Counted from the first letter of the stretch, positions 34,995-47,100 are shown. The stretch: 64,000 bases of DNA from Saccharomyces mikatae IFO 1815 (GCF_947241705.1 NC_079261.1:186001-250000), one strand, 5' to 3'. Notes: generated by a model not told the origin, from the sequence alone. A program made the numbers and translations.

Positions 34995-36631
34995 CGAAAA
35001 TCACTAGAAATGCTTCAAGTACAACAGATAATTCAACATCCACATCTGGGACTACGACGACGTCGTGCGCATCTTTAAATAGAAACAATCTGCAAAGATT
35101 CAACCAATCACGGGGAAGAATAAGATCCGACTCATTATTCATTGAAGGATCTGATCCATCTCCACCATTGCAAGCAGAGTCATATAACGTCTATATTGAT
35201 GGCAGCAAGTATAGCGAAATACTCAAAAGAGATACAAATTCGAGTAGCCCAGATAGTAGACAGGTCTTCGAAGATGCTAGAACTGACAATTTCTATGAAA
35301 AATCACATAGTGTTCTAGAGAATTCAATTCTAGATTTGATACGACGAGATTCAGCAACGGCAGCATCTCCAATACCTCCGCCATGCTCGAATGAAAAGAA
35401 CAGAAATTCCTCAAACGGTTCGTCCGCTGAAACTAACCCACATGGACACAGTAGCAGCGGTACCATATCCACGTCAGTGCTGTTGAACATGAGTTCCACC
35501 GAAAAGCACATTGGGATGACCAGAAGAGAATGTTTGGAATCATCTTCAATGAAATCATTCGAAAAATTGAGGGTGAGGCCTTCCTCATCATATTATCCAC
35601 CTCTTGAGGGAACTCCACCGTGTCAAGGACCAAGAAATACAGTTTCTAAACGCAAAGCTACAAGCCAAGTTCAGGATACATATTCACCTTCTTATATACC
35701 GTATGGTAACGGACTTATACCATGTAATGAAGAGACTATTGAGGTAGTAAAGAGTAGAGTTCCTAACGATGAAATAAGTGATGCTTTTGATAAAGCTTTT
35801 ATTCCACATGAGTTTCAGATCCCTAAAAAGGCCTGGAATAGGCCCTCAGCGAATAGGTTTTCTAAACTCCAATCTCCGCGAAACCATTCCCTTCTGACTG
35901 ACATACTAAAGCCTGTTGCGGCTGCTGACTCTGCTTGCAACCAGGGAAACCCTTCTATAGTATTAGAAGATACAGTACATCCAAGTGCACTGTATGATTC
36001 ATTTAAAGAAAGTCTTCAAACTGGACTGCAAGACCAAAGACAGAAGAAAAGCAACCAACTCAGTTTAGAAAAAACTTGTAGTCCTCGGGTCCCACTTGAG
36101 ATCGCAAAGGATTCCATGCGTAGTCAAAATTTGTCATATGAGAAAGAACATCAAAATAATGCAGAAGGCAAACAAGTTCCTGAGGTCAACACAGAAAACA
36201 ACGCTATTAAGCAATGCCAATATGTAAAAATTCACGAGAAAACCAATCAAGATCGGCAACTAAGTTTTCAAATGAACACAATGCCTATTCAGAGGATAGA
36301 CTCCTCCTCAATACGTTCATATGATTCACAACTGTATGGATTTTCTGAGGTTTATAGTATTCCAAGAGTTACACTAGCACTGTGCGTTTGCCTTTTGATT
36401 CCACCTCTGTTCTTTTTCTTTTCAGTTAGTGGTGGTAGTGGCATTTCAAATTATAGATTAATGAGAATGATTATGAATTACGAACATAGAATCGGTCTCC
36501 TCAAAGGATTTGAATGGGACATCGATGTACATTGGTTCAGAACATTGTGCTTTGTATTAGGATGCATAGAGATCTCAGTAATATTCGCTAGCATAGGAAT
36601 AGGGTTTGGTGTAGGGATGACAAGAGAATAA
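34991..36631 (+). CDS. BUD9: Distal/proximal bud-site marker Bud9
   Basis: 546 residues (S. cerevisiae 547). Cortical tag for bipolar budding in diploids; with Bud8 it marks cell poles. A long Ser/Thr/Asn-rich, likely extracellular and glycosylated region (1-455) is followed by two C-terminal hydrophobic segments (about 463-485 and 520-543) around a short loop. This is the Bud8/Bud9 layout. The start [14 protein letters not shown] is used; an open frame further upstream has no ATG. The N-terminal region is low in complexity and evolves fast. Confidence 0.93.
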   Translation: MTKITRNASSTTDNSTSTSGTTTTSCASLNRNNLQRFNQSRGRIRSDSLFIEGSDPSPPLQAESYNVYIDGSKYSEILKRDTNSSSPDSRQVFEDARTDNFYEKSHSVLENSILDLIRRDSATAASPIPPPCSNEKNRNSSNGSSAETNPHGHSSSGTISTSVLLNMSSTEKHIGMTRRECLESSSMKSFEKLRVRPSSSYYPPLEGTPPCQGPRNTVSKRKATSQVQDTYSPSYIPYGNGLIPCNEETIEVVKSRVPNDEISDAFDKAFIPHEFQIPKKAWNRPSANRFSKLQSPRNHSLLTDILKPVAAADSACNQGNPSIVLEDTVHPSALYDSFKESLQTGLQDQRQKKSNQLSLEKTCSPRVPLEIAKDSMRSQNLSYEKEHQNNAEGKQVPEVNTENNAIKQCQYVKIHEKTNQDRQLSFQMNTMPIQRIDSSSIRSYDSQLYGFSEVYSIPRVTLALCVCLLIPPLFFFFSVSGGSGISNYRLMRMIMNYEHRIGLLKGFEWDIDVHWFRTLCFVLGCIEISVIFASIGIGFGVGMTRE

Positions 36632-36755
36632 TCTTTAAGCTGGCTTTTACGTAATAGACACTCATATTATAGATCTTGGATAACGATAAATTTATTTACT
36701 ATTTTACTGTAACTATTAAGAAGAATAATTCAGCATCAGAAGTTTATACCCATAG

Positions 36756-37076
36756 TGTTGATAATTAGTAGATTTGTAAGTTGCAATAATTAAGAATAAG
36801 TCGTTCTTTCTTAAGTTATATAAGAGAGGTATATAAAACACATGCTGATTGGTTGTATCAAACCGAATGGTTCAGACATAATTCAGAACATTGATGATAA
36901 AAATCTGGTGATAACTCATCTTCTTATATACCAAGTTCTGGACAATTAATAGATCTTTATCTTACTACTGCAGAAATTCTATTATTGAAATTTGCCTAAT
37001 CCAATCTATACGAAGAAGGTAATGCTTTATTCAATTTATACAAATACATCTACATTTGTAATCACTTATTCCAACA
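36756..37076 (-). repeat. Solo Ty4-family LTR (short class) in the BUD9/MTE1 intergenic region
   Basis: 321 bp, ends TGTTGATAAT...ATTCCAACA, flanked by CATAG (36751-36755) and TATAG (37077-37081), a 5 bp duplication with one change. It is more diverged than the copies at 6478 and 29781, so it is older. It lies 203 bp from the MTE1 start. No tRNA gene is nearby. Confidence 0.93.
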
Positions 37077-37279
37077 TATAGGAATAAAGACTGTATTTTT
37101 ATTTTCTGCACGTATATTCGCACGTATATTAAGATTTATCGTTGAGTGAGTTCTATAGCGGAGAAAGAGGCGGTTCAAGAGGTTCCCGCGATCGAACCTC
37201 TAATTCGAACCCGAAGTCAAAATCACTGCACTTCACAAACACCATATATAAATTGCTTTCAAGAATCACATGGTAGGCT

Positions 37280-38095
37280 ATGCTATCGCGCATCGTTGAG
37301 TATGAATGCCAATATACTGATCAACTATACAAAAAACGTAAAATTTGGCATGATGGCAGGCTAAAATATTATCAGATAAACAACAGGTTCATGTTATATA
37401 CGGAAAAGGATAACATTGTGTTAGCTAGTGAGTTCAAGACAAATTCAAAAGAGCTGAAGGCAATTTTAAGCCCGGAAGGATTTGATATTGAAGAACATAG
37501 AATTTTTAGTCAGTTTTTGGTGATTATTTCAGGTGTTATTGAAGAGTATAATAGAGATATCCAAGTAGCAGCATCGCACGTTAAGACTGATTCTCCTAGT
37601 CTTCTGGTGCAAAAACATCGTTCTGTTTCCTCCGAGAATATGCCTAGTTTGAACCATATTTCAACCACAAGAGATGTTCCCTTGAAGACGAAGGTCATAG
37701 CTTCTAAACTTGAACAGAAGGAGGATACTGGCGCCAAAGGAGGATTCAACAGTAACAAGCTTGTCTTAAAGGTTAATAAGCCTTTCAAGAAACCTAAGAG
37801 AATATTAAGCACTGATGTGGTAAATGAATTAAATAGACCGAGTATAAGACGCCAAAGGGTTCAAAAAGCAACACCACAACTGAACGTGGGAAGCACTGAC
37901 ACTAAGGTACGTTCAGTCGCAGAAATCGTAACAGGTAATGATAATACTGCATCATGTGAATTTGGGTCAACTACAGAAGCATCCAAGGATAAAGATGATC
38001 CCGAGGAAAAGAGAGATACGACAAAAGTGACTAAAAGCCATACCGGAAGGGTCGGTAGGATACGAAAAATCGTTCATGAGCCCCTCAGAATTTGA
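37280..38095 (+). CDS. MTE1: Mte1, Mph1-associated DNA repair protein
   Basis: 271 residues, the S. cerevisiae length. Partner of the Mph1 helicase in D-loop and crossover control, with roles at double-strand breaks and telomeres. An N-terminal DUF2439 (ZGRF1-type) domain of about 75 residues is recognisable (ECQYTDQLYKKRKIWHDG). The rest is basic and probably disordered. A short out-of-frame ORF (37270-37299) overlaps the start, so translation may be dampened or start elsewhere. The solo LTR upstream leaves a promoter of only about 200 bp. Confidence 0.9.
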   Translation: MLSRIVEYECQYTDQLYKKRKIWHDGRLKYYQINNRFMLYTEKDNIVLASEFKTNSKELKAILSPEGFDIEEHRIFSQFLVIISGVIEEYNRDIQVAASHVKTDSPSLLVQKHRSVSSENMPSLNHISTTRDVPLKTKVIASKLEQKEDTGAKGGFNSNKLVLKVNKPFKKPKRILSTDVVNELNRPSIRRQRVQKATPQLNVGSTDTKVRSVAEIVTGNDNTASCEFGSTTEASKDKDDPEEKRDTTKVTKSHTGRVGRIRKIVHEPLRI

Positions 38096-38210
38096 TCATA
38101 CTTCAACGAGTGTATTAGTTCGTGTAATATGCATGTATACCCAAACTAATAATTAGGTATCGAAAAGTGTGAATAGAAAATATTAAAATAGATAAGTATA
38201 ACTTAAATAA

Positions 38211-39212
38211 TTACAACTTTTCTTCAACCAATTTATATAGTGCTTCAATATCTGCAGAGAATTTTCTGATACCGTCAGATAATTTTTCTGTCGCCATTTG
38301 ATCTTCGTTCAAAACATACCTGAAATGAGATTCGTCGTTGATAAATGAAACTTTTTCGACACCTTCTTCCTTAGCAGTCTCAGCATTCAATTTGTTCTCA
38401 ATATGGTCTGTTGATTCATATAACTGCTCTAGAATATTTAGTGGGAGAGTCATATCATCGATACCTGCTAAAGCTTTCAATTCATCTAAATTTCTAAAGG
38501 ATGCCGCCATCACCTCGGTTGCATAACCATGCCTCTTGTAATAACTATATATTTTTTTAACAGAAAGAACACCAGGATCAGTTTCTGCTGTGTAGTTTTC
38601 ACCGGAAAGGGCCTTGTAAAAGTCCATTATTCTTCCCACAAATGGGGAGATCAAAGTGACATTTGCTTCCGCACATGCCACTGCTTGAGTGAAGGAAAAT
38701 AACAACGTCATATTACAGTGGATACCGTGTTTTGCTTCCAACTCCCTAGCTGCCTGAATACCCTCCCAAGTGGAGGCTATCTTAATCAAGACCCTTTCTT
38801 TAGGTACGCCTGCATCTTTATATAGTTTGATAATGTGGAGAGCTTTTTTGACCGTAGCCTTCTTGTCAAAGGACAGTCTTGCGTCCACTTCAGTGGAAAT
38901 TCTTCCTGGAACGATCTTCAAAATCTGAGTACCAAATTCCACCAAAATTTTATCCATGGAATTTTCGATTTTCTCATGGTCAGTTTTACCATGCTTCCTA
39001 CCATATTTGACGGCAGCGTCAATCAATTTCGCATACTTCTCCAGCTTTGACGCGGCCAATATAAGGGAAGGGTTAGTTGTTGAATCCTGCGGTTCATACT
39101 TAGAAATGGCCTCAAAATCCCCAGAATCAGCCACCACATGGGTCCCAGCATTCTTCAATTGGTCCAAAGATGAAGTAGCAACTTTTTGTTTTTTCTCTGA
39201 AGGCTCTGACAT
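38211..39212 (-). CDS. NQM1: Transaldolase paralogue Nqm1
   Basis: 333 residues. Transaldolase of the pentose phosphate pathway, paralogue of Tal1 from the whole-genome duplication. The Schiff-base Lys is present in RVLIKIASTWEG (about residue 144), and the family signature DPSTNPSL-like region appears as QDSTTNPSLILAAS (about 43-56). The name rests on position between MTE1 and RME1. Four STREs upstream match its known stress and diauxic induction by Msn2/4. First Met used. Confidence 0.95.
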   Translation of the reverse strand: MSEPSEKKQKVATSSLDQLKNAGTHVVADSGDFEAISKYEPQDSTTNPSLILAASKLEKYAKLIDAAVKYGRKHGKTDHEKIENSMDKILVEFGTQILKIVPGRISTEVDARLSFDKKATVKKALHIIKLYKDAGVPKERVLIKIASTWEGIQAARELEAKHGIHCNMTLLFSFTQAVACAEANVTLISPFVGRIMDFYKALSGENYTAETDPGVLSVKKIYSYYKRHGYATEVMAASFRNLDELKALAGIDDMTLPLNILEQLYESTDHIENKLNAETAKEEGVEKVSFINDESHFRYVLNEDQMATEKLSDGIRKFSADIEALYKLVEEKL

Positions 39213-39380
39213 GTTTATATTTTCTTTTACGGATGGCTCGCTATTATTTTTAGTTTCTATCGCTTAAACTAACAAGAATTAATAACCTACATTGGCAAGA
39301 ACTGAGGTAGTGGCAAGATTGTTCATCTCTTTATATGCTTACTCACCCTATTCACCACTGCTTAAAGGAACCACTATTCT

Positions 39381-39396
39381 CCCCTCATTCGCCCCT
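39381..39396. promoter_or_regulatory. Pair of STREs in the NQM1 promoter
   Basis: CCCCT at 39381-39385 and 39392-39396, about 170 bp upstream of the NQM1 start; typical Msn2/Msn4 binding sites. Two more lie further upstream. Confidence 0.7.
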
Positions 39397-39649
39397 ACTA
39401 TGGAAGAAGACCACAAGACGTAATTTTATTGCCAACAAAGAGGTGTCTGGCTTACCCCCGCGTAGTGAGTCCCTCTAAATGAAAGGTTCCTCATCTCAAT
39501 TATCCTTCAAACCCAGACCAACTGTTGAAAAAGCCCTTTTGTGTCACAAAATATGTTTCTCCATTACCCTCCGGATATGCGGCAATAATAACCGCTTCTT
39601 TAGGGAAGCTTTCTAGAAGGGAATAGTCGAAAGAACAAAAAAGCCGCTA

Positions 39650-39826
39650 CCCCTATTTGTAAAACAGTGCATTATCAGCAAGTTTTTGATTAATATAGTA
39701 GTGGCGATGAAAAAGCTGAAAAAGAAATATTAGAAAAAAAATCACAACTGAAATAAAAATGAAAAAGAAACGCACCTTTCTCATATAATCAACCGAATAT
39801 TATTTGCATCTGTTTTACTGTCCCCT
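39650..39826. promoter_or_regulatory. Further STREs upstream of NQM1
   Basis: CCCCT at 39650-39654 and 39822-39826. The region 39213-40656 (1.44 kb) contains no gene I can support; an 87-codon ORF at 39931-40194 (-) shows no family. Confidence 0.5.
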
Positions 39827-40656
39827 ATACTTTTCTCAAGAAAATCATAAAAATAAAATGCTATTGTTCTTCTTTTTTTTCTTCTTCTTTGCTGTGCACA
39901 TCTTTCTCCATAAAATGATTGATCTGGCGGTTATCGTTTCTTAATGTTTTTTCTCCTCTTTCCGCATCTTTCCTTCAGAGTTGCTCTATTACTCAAAGGT
40001 ATTTTCAAAAGGCGTCTGCGGTGTAGATTCATCGGTGACTTCTCGTTAGGGATATTTTGAGAAAATACTGCCAATGGTGAAAACTTAAAAATCTTAGTTG
40101 AGAGGCAATCACTAGAGATACTTTTTTGCCAGAAGCTTTGTAAACGCACGTTGACGAAAAAAGACAATGCACGGAAGATTTTTTCTGAAAACATACAAAT
40201 TTTTTTGCCTAATAACTGCTAGGATCCTACTTAGTGTTTGATGTCATATGTATGTTCAAAATGAAAAATTGGGATATTTTTACTTTATAGTGCTGAATTG
40301 AATACATGAACCGTCAAAGGAAGTACGTAATGGCATGGACACGTAAGGCTAGACTGCTATATTCTCAAAAATGATTATCTCGACATGCCGAACAGATTTC
40401 AGTCAAGATTTTCAAGTCCCAGGCCAGTGTCATTTTTTCGACTTTTTTCTTTTCAAACAGTAAGTATAAAGAGGAAAAATGCGAGTACTTATGAAGTGTT
40501 TTTATTTAGTGAAGCATTATCCATAAAATAGCAAGTTACCGTAGTTGCAAGTGTTTCTTTTTCTTCTTCTTTTTATTCTTTGAGATGAAATGCAGTAGCC
40601 TTTATTTCTACACACATTCCACAATCGTTCCTATTGGTTTTATTAGTGTGTCACAC

Positions 40657-41547
40657 CTATTTGGAAACATTGTTCAAGATTTTCTTCAAGCGCTTATTGA
40701 ACCTTGAATCAGCATTATTATGCACCATGGCCACATGCCTCTTATAGGCGTCCTTGCGCTTGAATGTCTTCTGACAGATGGGAAATGGGCAATTCAATCC
40801 TGGATACTTTTCGACTTTCAGGTTCAATGACTTTTCCATCTCCATATTAAGCTCTCCTCTATGTTGAGACGTACAATGCCTCCTCAAACCAGTTGCTTGT
40901 TGAAAACCTAGTATTTTCCAAGGGCATTGCTGTATAGGGCATTTATACTGTCTTTCAAGATTGAAGTCGTCCAAATGCGCAGCGAACTCAAGCAGTGTTG
41001 CAAACTTTTCGGAACAATGAGCACAATGGTAACTTCCTCTTTTCGTTTGTCTTTCAGCAATTGTACTGAATATGTTAGGGTTGTAATATAGCTGGGCCAC
41101 GTGCGAGGATTGTGGAAGGGTTAGAATGTACTGTGAATCAACTTTCTCTTCCCCATTGCCCCTGATCAACGCATGATTTACTTCCGTTTGAGTTTTACAA
41201 TTTATGATGTCTCTGAACCCCAGGTCAACTAATGGCATAGTACACCGCGCATCGTCCTTTATCTCATCTAGCTGTAGCTCAAATGTCGTGTCTGTCTCAA
41301 AAGGTGGATTACGCTTACTATCATGCTCTAAGTTTTCAGAAGTAACCGTAGCAGTGGACTCCAATGATCCCGGCAAACAGTTGTTGGAAGAATGAAGGCT
41401 AAAACACTCTTCTGAAGGAGTGACGCAGTTCTCTTCCGTTTTTTGTGGTACGTCGTACCAACGATAAAGCGATAGCATTTCTTGGAGAATGTCCCTCTCC
41501 CAGGACCCCTTGGCCATGGAATTATCTTGCCTGTGATCCAATGACAT
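40657..41547 (-). CDS. RME1: Zinc-finger repressor of meiosis Rme1
   Basis: 296 residues (S. cerevisiae 300). Haploid-specific repressor of IME1 and activator of CLN2. Three C2H2-type fingers lie in the last 120 residues: CAHC...H, CPIQQCPWKI...H..H and CPFPICQKTFKRKDAYKRHVAMVH. The basic tail RFNKRLKKIL follows. The start MSLDHRQDNSMAKGSW is chosen because AKGSW aligns with the S. cerevisiae N-terminus; an in-frame Met at 41592 would add 15 residues. The region before the fingers is poorly conserved, the fingers nearly unchanged. Confidence 0.93.
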   Translation of the reverse strand: MSLDHRQDNSMAKGSWERDILQEMLSLYRWYDVPQKTEENCVTPSEECFSLHSSNNCLPGSLESTATVTSENLEHDSKRNPPFETDTTFELQLDEIKDDARCTMPLVDLGFRDIINCKTQTEVNHALIRGNGEEKVDSQYILTLPQSSHVAQLYYNPNIFSTIAERQTKRGSYHCAHCSEKFATLLEFAAHLDDFNLERQYKCPIQQCPWKILGFQQATGLRRHCTSQHRGELNMEMEKSLNLKVEKYPGLNCPFPICQKTFKRKDAYKRHVAMVHNNADSRFNKRLKKILNNVSK

Positions 41548-42002
41548 TAGTACAAAAATTCCCAGGTTTTCAGTAGAGATAAGTATGTTCAACTGTATGA
41601 TTTATGATGATACGGATAATGAAAGTTTAAATGAGATGACGGCAGAAGTGTTTCTATTCAGATCCGCTGTTCTGCTCCTACTACTAGGAAAGTATATTCA
41701 GATACACTAAAATAGTTACAATATATAACGAGAAGAAGTGAAGCAATCGAGACAAGATATATCTATCACATTACTCCCTTTAATTTCATCGAAGGCACGG
41801 AATTTGTTCTCTACATAAGAAAATGCCAGCAGAAAATACTGTGATACATTTAAAAACATGCCCGGCCTTTTTTGCACTTCACTACTGGCGAAGCCTGCCG
41901 GGAAAGTTCGTATTTTCTCATTCAATATACGACGGCCAATTTGATGTAATTTTCAACATCCCACTCCGACAACCATTTTTTTACAAGGTGCAGAAGCATC
42001 CC

Positions 42003-42275
42003 TTAGAACAGGGAAATGGAAGTACATCGTTTTAACGATTTCCGGCAAACGTTCTCATTCACTGATGCTGCTTTACTATCCAGGATAGTTTGATTCTTGC
42101 CCTTGGTTGCTTCGTGAAACAAAGGAAAAGAAAAAAAAACGTAACTATTTGCATATATATGAAAATAATCAGAGATCACTTTTTTCACTGGTCTGCCAGC
42201 CTTCAGTTGCGTTTTGAGAGATAACAGAAAAAACATAACAAAAAGTAGCTTAAGAAGTAAGACTATACGATTCAT
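42003..42275 (-). CDS. Hypothetical small ORF at the YGR045C position
   Basis: 90 codons from ATG (42275). The N-terminus is hydrophobic (about residues 4-20), like a signal or membrane anchor; the rest is unremarkable. S. cerevisiae has an uncharacterised ORF, YGR045C, between RME1 and TAM41, but I cannot confirm that this is the same. The rest of 41548-42678 shows no gene. It may be chance. Confidence 0.25.
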   Translation of the reverse strand: MNRIVLLLKLLFVMFFLLSLKTQLKAGRPVKKVISDYFHIYANSYVFFSFPLFHEATKGKNQTILDSKAASVNENVCRKSLKRCTSISLF

Positions 42276-42678
42276 CTAGCATCTAAATATAAAATGATAC
42301 GGTTATATCTTGCGAAAATGCGGTAAACTTTACCAAATAGATATCAGACATTCTTTATACTAGTTATAACCGCTGATTTAGTCAATTTTTATTATTAAGC
42401 TCTCACCTGCTTTCGTGCGTTTGCTTATCCCACGTTATTTTTTCCTTCACTCTACTGGTCAAGTGACTTTTCATTACCCGGATAATATCGAAGAAGAAAA
42501 TATACCCTTCAGCCTACTTAACCATAAATAGTATAAAGTGAATGTTTCGACGGAATAAGATATTTGGAAGTTTAAAAGTAGTTGAAACCACTGAGCGGAA
42601 GAAGGGAAGAAAACTAAATTGCTTTGCTATTTCGAATTAATAAGTGGCATACTTTTTGATTTGATATTGTTTGAAGTC

Positions 42679-43836
42679 ATGTTACGAGTTTCTGAAAATA
42701 GTCTACATTTGCTGCAGAGATGCCATTCGATTCACGCAAGCGTGTTGAGAAGATTTCTAAGTACACATGTAAAGGAGGGAAAAGTTCCCCTAGATGATGC
42801 TGGCATTATCCCTGACGGAACTATTTATGAAAGACGGAACCAACATATAGAAGGAATTACCAAAGAGAGCGACCTGGAACTCTTAGAAAAGGGTATAAGG
42901 AAATCGGACGAAATGACTTCCAATTTCACAAACTATATGTATAAATTTCACAGACTTCCTCCTAATTATGGGAGCAATCAGCTCATCACCGTCGAAAAGG
43001 AGCTACAGAAGGAACTGGATGGAGTTATGGCAACATTTAAGGCCCCATGCAGGTTTGCATTTGGCTACGGCTCAGGTGTTTTCGAGCAAGCGGGGTATTC
43101 CAAGAAAAGTAGTAAACCACAAATCGATATTATATTGGGTGTCACATATCCATCACATTTCCACTCCATTAATATGAGACAAAATCCTCAGCATTATTCC
43201 AGCTTGAAATACTTTGGTTCCGAGTTCGTTTCTAAGTTCCAGCAGATTGGTGCAGGTGTGTACTTTAACCCGTTTGCCAATATAAATGGGCAAGACGTAA
43301 AATATGGTGTTGTTTCTATGGAAACACTTTTAAAGGATATAGCTACCTGGGATACATTCTATTTGGCGGGGCGATTACAGAAGCCTGTGAAAATATTGAA
43401 GAACGATTTAAGGGTACAATATTGGAACCAGCTAAACTTGAAAGCCGCGGCTACATTAGCCAAGCATTATACCCTAGAGAAAAATAACAATAAGTTTGAT
43501 GAGTTTCAATTTTATAAGGAGATCACCGCTTTGAGTTACGCAGGTGATATTAGGTATAAACTGGGTGGAGAGAATCCTGACAAAGTCAACAACATTGTTA
43601 CTAAAAACTTTGAAAGATTTCAAGAGTATTACAAACCCATTTTCAAAGAGGTGGTCCTAAATGATTCATTTTATCTTCCAAAAGGATTTACTTTAAAAAA
43701 TACTCAAAGACTTTTACTCAGCCGTATAAGTAAATCAAGTGCATTGCAAACCATCAAAGGGGTTTTCACAGCTGGAATCACTAAGTCAATCAAGTATGCT
43801 TGGGCCAAAAAACTGAAATCGATTAAAAGAAGTTAG
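42679..43836 (+). CDS. TAM41: Mitochondrial CDP-diacylglycerol synthase Tam41
   Basis: 385 residues, the S. cerevisiae length. Makes CDP-diacylglycerol from phosphatidic acid and CTP on the matrix side of the inner membrane, the first step to cardiolipin. Loss also impairs TIM23 import. The N-terminal about 35 residues form a basic presequence; the Mmp37 nucleotidyltransferase domain begins near residue 115 with FGYGSGVFEQAGY and QIDIILGVTYP. The start MLRVSENSLHLL (42679) is used; the open frame upstream has no ATG. Confidence 0.95.
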   Translation: MLRVSENSLHLLQRCHSIHASVLRRFLSTHVKEGKVPLDDAGIIPDGTIYERRNQHIEGITKESDLELLEKGIRKSDEMTSNFTNYMYKFHRLPPNYGSNQLITVEKELQKELDGVMATFKAPCRFAFGYGSGVFEQAGYSKKSSKPQIDIILGVTYPSHFHSINMRQNPQHYSSLKYFGSEFVSKFQQIGAGVYFNPFANINGQDVKYGVVSMETLLKDIATWDTFYLAGRLQKPVKILKNDLRVQYWNQLNLKAAATLAKHYTLEKNNNKFDEFQFYKEITALSYAGDIRYKLGGENPDKVNNIVTKNFERFQEYYKPIFKEVVLNDSFYLPKGFTLKNTQRLLLSRISKSSALQTIKGVFTAGITKSIKYAWAKKLKSIKRS

Positions 43837-44178
43837 TCTGTCCAAGGATACTTGCACTTCTTCTTTCTCTCAAACCTCATTCCCTTGTTGTTGTATCTCT
43901 TACGAAAATTATTATATTCACATTCCTAACTTCGGGCGCCGGTCAGTATTTATTCATTTTTACCTTTCATTTTCTTAGACGTAGTGTTACATTTCACCAT
44001 CCCAATTTGTTTCCCGCAGTTACCTACATTCTGAGAAGGAGTCATCCGTCTTAATCTATACAAAGGGCGTTGTATTAATGAACTCATCTTAGCACTTAAG
44101 GAAGCGTTTTTTATTCACTTTTATTTATAATGGTTATACTAGTATTATACTTTATAGTTTAAAATATTTAACAAGTTT
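43837..44178. other. Convergent 3' region TAM41 / TFC4
   Basis: 342 bp of AT-rich 3' sequence; nothing else seen. Confidence 0.5.
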
Positions 44179-47100
44179 TCAAACACTCAAGTACTTTGTC
44201 ATAAGGTTATCGGCCAACTCAACATTTCCGCTTTGCTGATATATAATAATACTATTATAGGCGGCATGTTTTTTCAACTTCTCATCATCATAGTTTACTA
44301 ATACCCTATTATAATATTCAACTGCAATCGATACCAGACCGATTAAATGGAAAGCACGCCCTAAGTTGTAATCTGCCTCTTGCTTTTCCAAATCCGTATA
44401 TAGGTTCTTCCTTATTGCATAATAACGATATAAATACCGTAATCCATGAAGTATTTGAAAATGCCTTTGTGCTGTTAATCTTTGCATAGCACGATGAATA
44501 TGTGATAGTCCCATTAAAAGGTTGACCATTGGGTCATCTGGAATGTCTTCTTCTAGCCTCGTCAAATATTGTAAGGCCGAAAGAAATCCCCTACTAGAAT
44601 AAAGCAAAACAGCGTAGATATAATACAGATATGGCGATGACTTTTTATTCGGGTTATCCACTTCTTTGTTTGTTATTGAAGCTTGCCCACTAACCTCAGT
44701 GTTATATCTACAACTATCAAAAGCTTTCAACTGTCTTAAGAAAAATTTTTGTTGAATAGTAGAACTCAGAATATTCAGAGAAGAAGGTCCACGACACAAA
44801 GAATACATAAAGACCTGCAGAACTTTCCTATTGAATTGAAATTGATTCAGCAAGCTCCTCAAATTCTCGGCTAACTCTCCTTCATCATCCATTTGAAGAA
44901 CAATGGCTAGTTTTACAAATTTCATCATTTTAACCCTTTCTGGATCCTGGAAAAATACGTTCACTTCCTGAGCCGTTTCTACTACACTCAGGCCATCCTC
45001 AACGCTTTGGTATTTTGCAATAACCAAAGAAAGTTCCATAAATAACTCAAACCACTGCTCATACGACAATCCCCTCAGCTCTGTGGCAGACGTCAAGGTT
45101 ACCCTTTCCTCCATTAGTGGTCCTTCAAACGCACTGTCCCCTTCAGCTAGTTTGGACAACCTTTCAATCTGGAAATCAAGTTCGGTGTTAAACTTTTTGG
45201 TTCTCCTTAGAATACCGACAAATTTTCTGGACCGACTTTTCATGAAGAAGTTCTTAACGCTCGAAAATATATCTACCAATTCAGAAACTGTATTAATCCA
45301 TAAGTTAACTTGATTGGCTTCACCAAGCCCCGAATCAAACTCGAACTTTTTGATTTTTTCGTATTTATCCACAACCTTTGCCGTTATTCTTCTTTCCCTT
45401 TCTATTCTATCTCTTTCTGCGTCATAAGGTGTACGCTTCTTTTTCCTGAAGGTTCTAAATTTACTGTCCTCCAATAACGGTTTACTGGAAATATCATTCG
45501 AAGTATCGTTGGAACTCCTTTCGGTTGAAATTCTATGAAGCGTTTCATCGACCTGATGTTTCCTCATTTCCACAACGTCAACTAACATATGTTTGAAAGT
45601 CTCTGGATCATTTAAGTGATAATAAATTTCTGCGAGAGATACACGAATATCTAAATCACCTGGTTCAGACTTAATAGCTAGTTCATAAAATTCTTTAGCC
45701 GTTTCATAACTTTCGGTTTCTTTGTAACACCTTGCTAGGGGTTTGAAAACGTCAGTTGTACGCCATTCTTCAAGAGATAACAACGGAGTAAAGAAATCAA
45801 TAGCCTCTTTATACTTTTCAGCCCTTGTTAAAGCAGTTGCTGCCTCAAAATACAAATCCGCGACGTCAGTGAAAGTTTCATCATAAAGACATTGAAAGTG
45901 ATTAAGCGCTTCAACAAGGTTATCCGTATCCAATCTCAGCAATCCTAGTCTAACTCTAATGTCGATTGGGATGTTATATGATTTTTCTTTTTCTGCCGCA
46001 GGTAGTAAATCGAAAGTGCTGTTTTTAAACCTTCTATTGTCAAATTCTGAATCATCCGGAACGTCGTCCCAAAATTTTTGACTTTCACGGCGTTGAATCC
46101 AGCGTGCACATTTTTTAATTGACTTTATACCATCGACTTCACTAACTGTGAGTTTTAAAAATAGTTCTGCAAGAATATTTAAGGAAGACCAGTCAAATGG
46201 TATACATTTATACTTTGCATTGATTTTTTTCCAGTTGATATCAGGGAACATCTGCATATCCTCATCTTGCTCAAAGGGTTCCTTTTCATCTCCATCATCC
46301 TCTGCAGCACTTTCTTCATCTGAAGAATCTAAAGCGTTTTCCAAAGCAGCCAATATAGCTTTTCTTCTGTCGACATTCGCGTTGAAAACTTTCATGTAAA
46401 GCCCAATTGAATCATCAATTCTATCATAGTCAACGTAAAGAATAGCCAATTCTCTCAATATGTTCGCATCATAAGGATTATATATGTATAATCTTTGAAA
46501 TCCGTCTAAAGCTCTTGCCAACTGACCTGTTTTCTTGTACAACATTGCCCGGCGATATATCGATTCCCATTCCATGGGGTTCAAACTTATTACTCTGGAA
46601 AAACAGTATATTGCTTGTCTAACATGGTCTAAATCAGCTGACAATATGGCAACTATCTTCCAGAATTCCCAATCAGAGGCATTTAGATGAGCTGCCAGAA
46701 ACCACGAATTACAACAATCATTAAGTCTTCCTTGCAATTGATATATATCCCCAAGAGTCTCATAAGCAGCAAAATTACGCGCATCCTTTTTGATGACTTC
46801 ATTAAATAATCTTTCTGCTACTTGTAAATCGTTTCTAACAAAGGCTTCGTTGGCCTCAGAAAGCAATTGAGCTACTTCTGGATCGAGCACCCTTTCTTTC
46901 CTTTGGCGGCCATAAGACTTACCTTTGTCATTTTTCTTCTTTTTCTTCACTTTGAAGTTGCTTGCTTCCCTAATCGCATTCATGAAATCTTCCTCATCGT
47001 CTTCGGATATTTCCCCATAATCTGAGAACTCTGCCAATAAAGAACTGTCTCGCTCAGAATTGTATTCATCTTCACTTAATTTCAGGTCATGAGGTACATC

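Noticed and set aside
37146-37364. 72-codon frame overlapping the MTE1 start
   Set aside because: Begins with GTG, not ATG, and overlaps MTE1 in another frame.
39931-40194. 87-codon minus-strand ORF between NQM1 and RME1
   Set aside because: No family recognised; low-complexity AT-rich codons; overlaps the probable NQM1 promoter.
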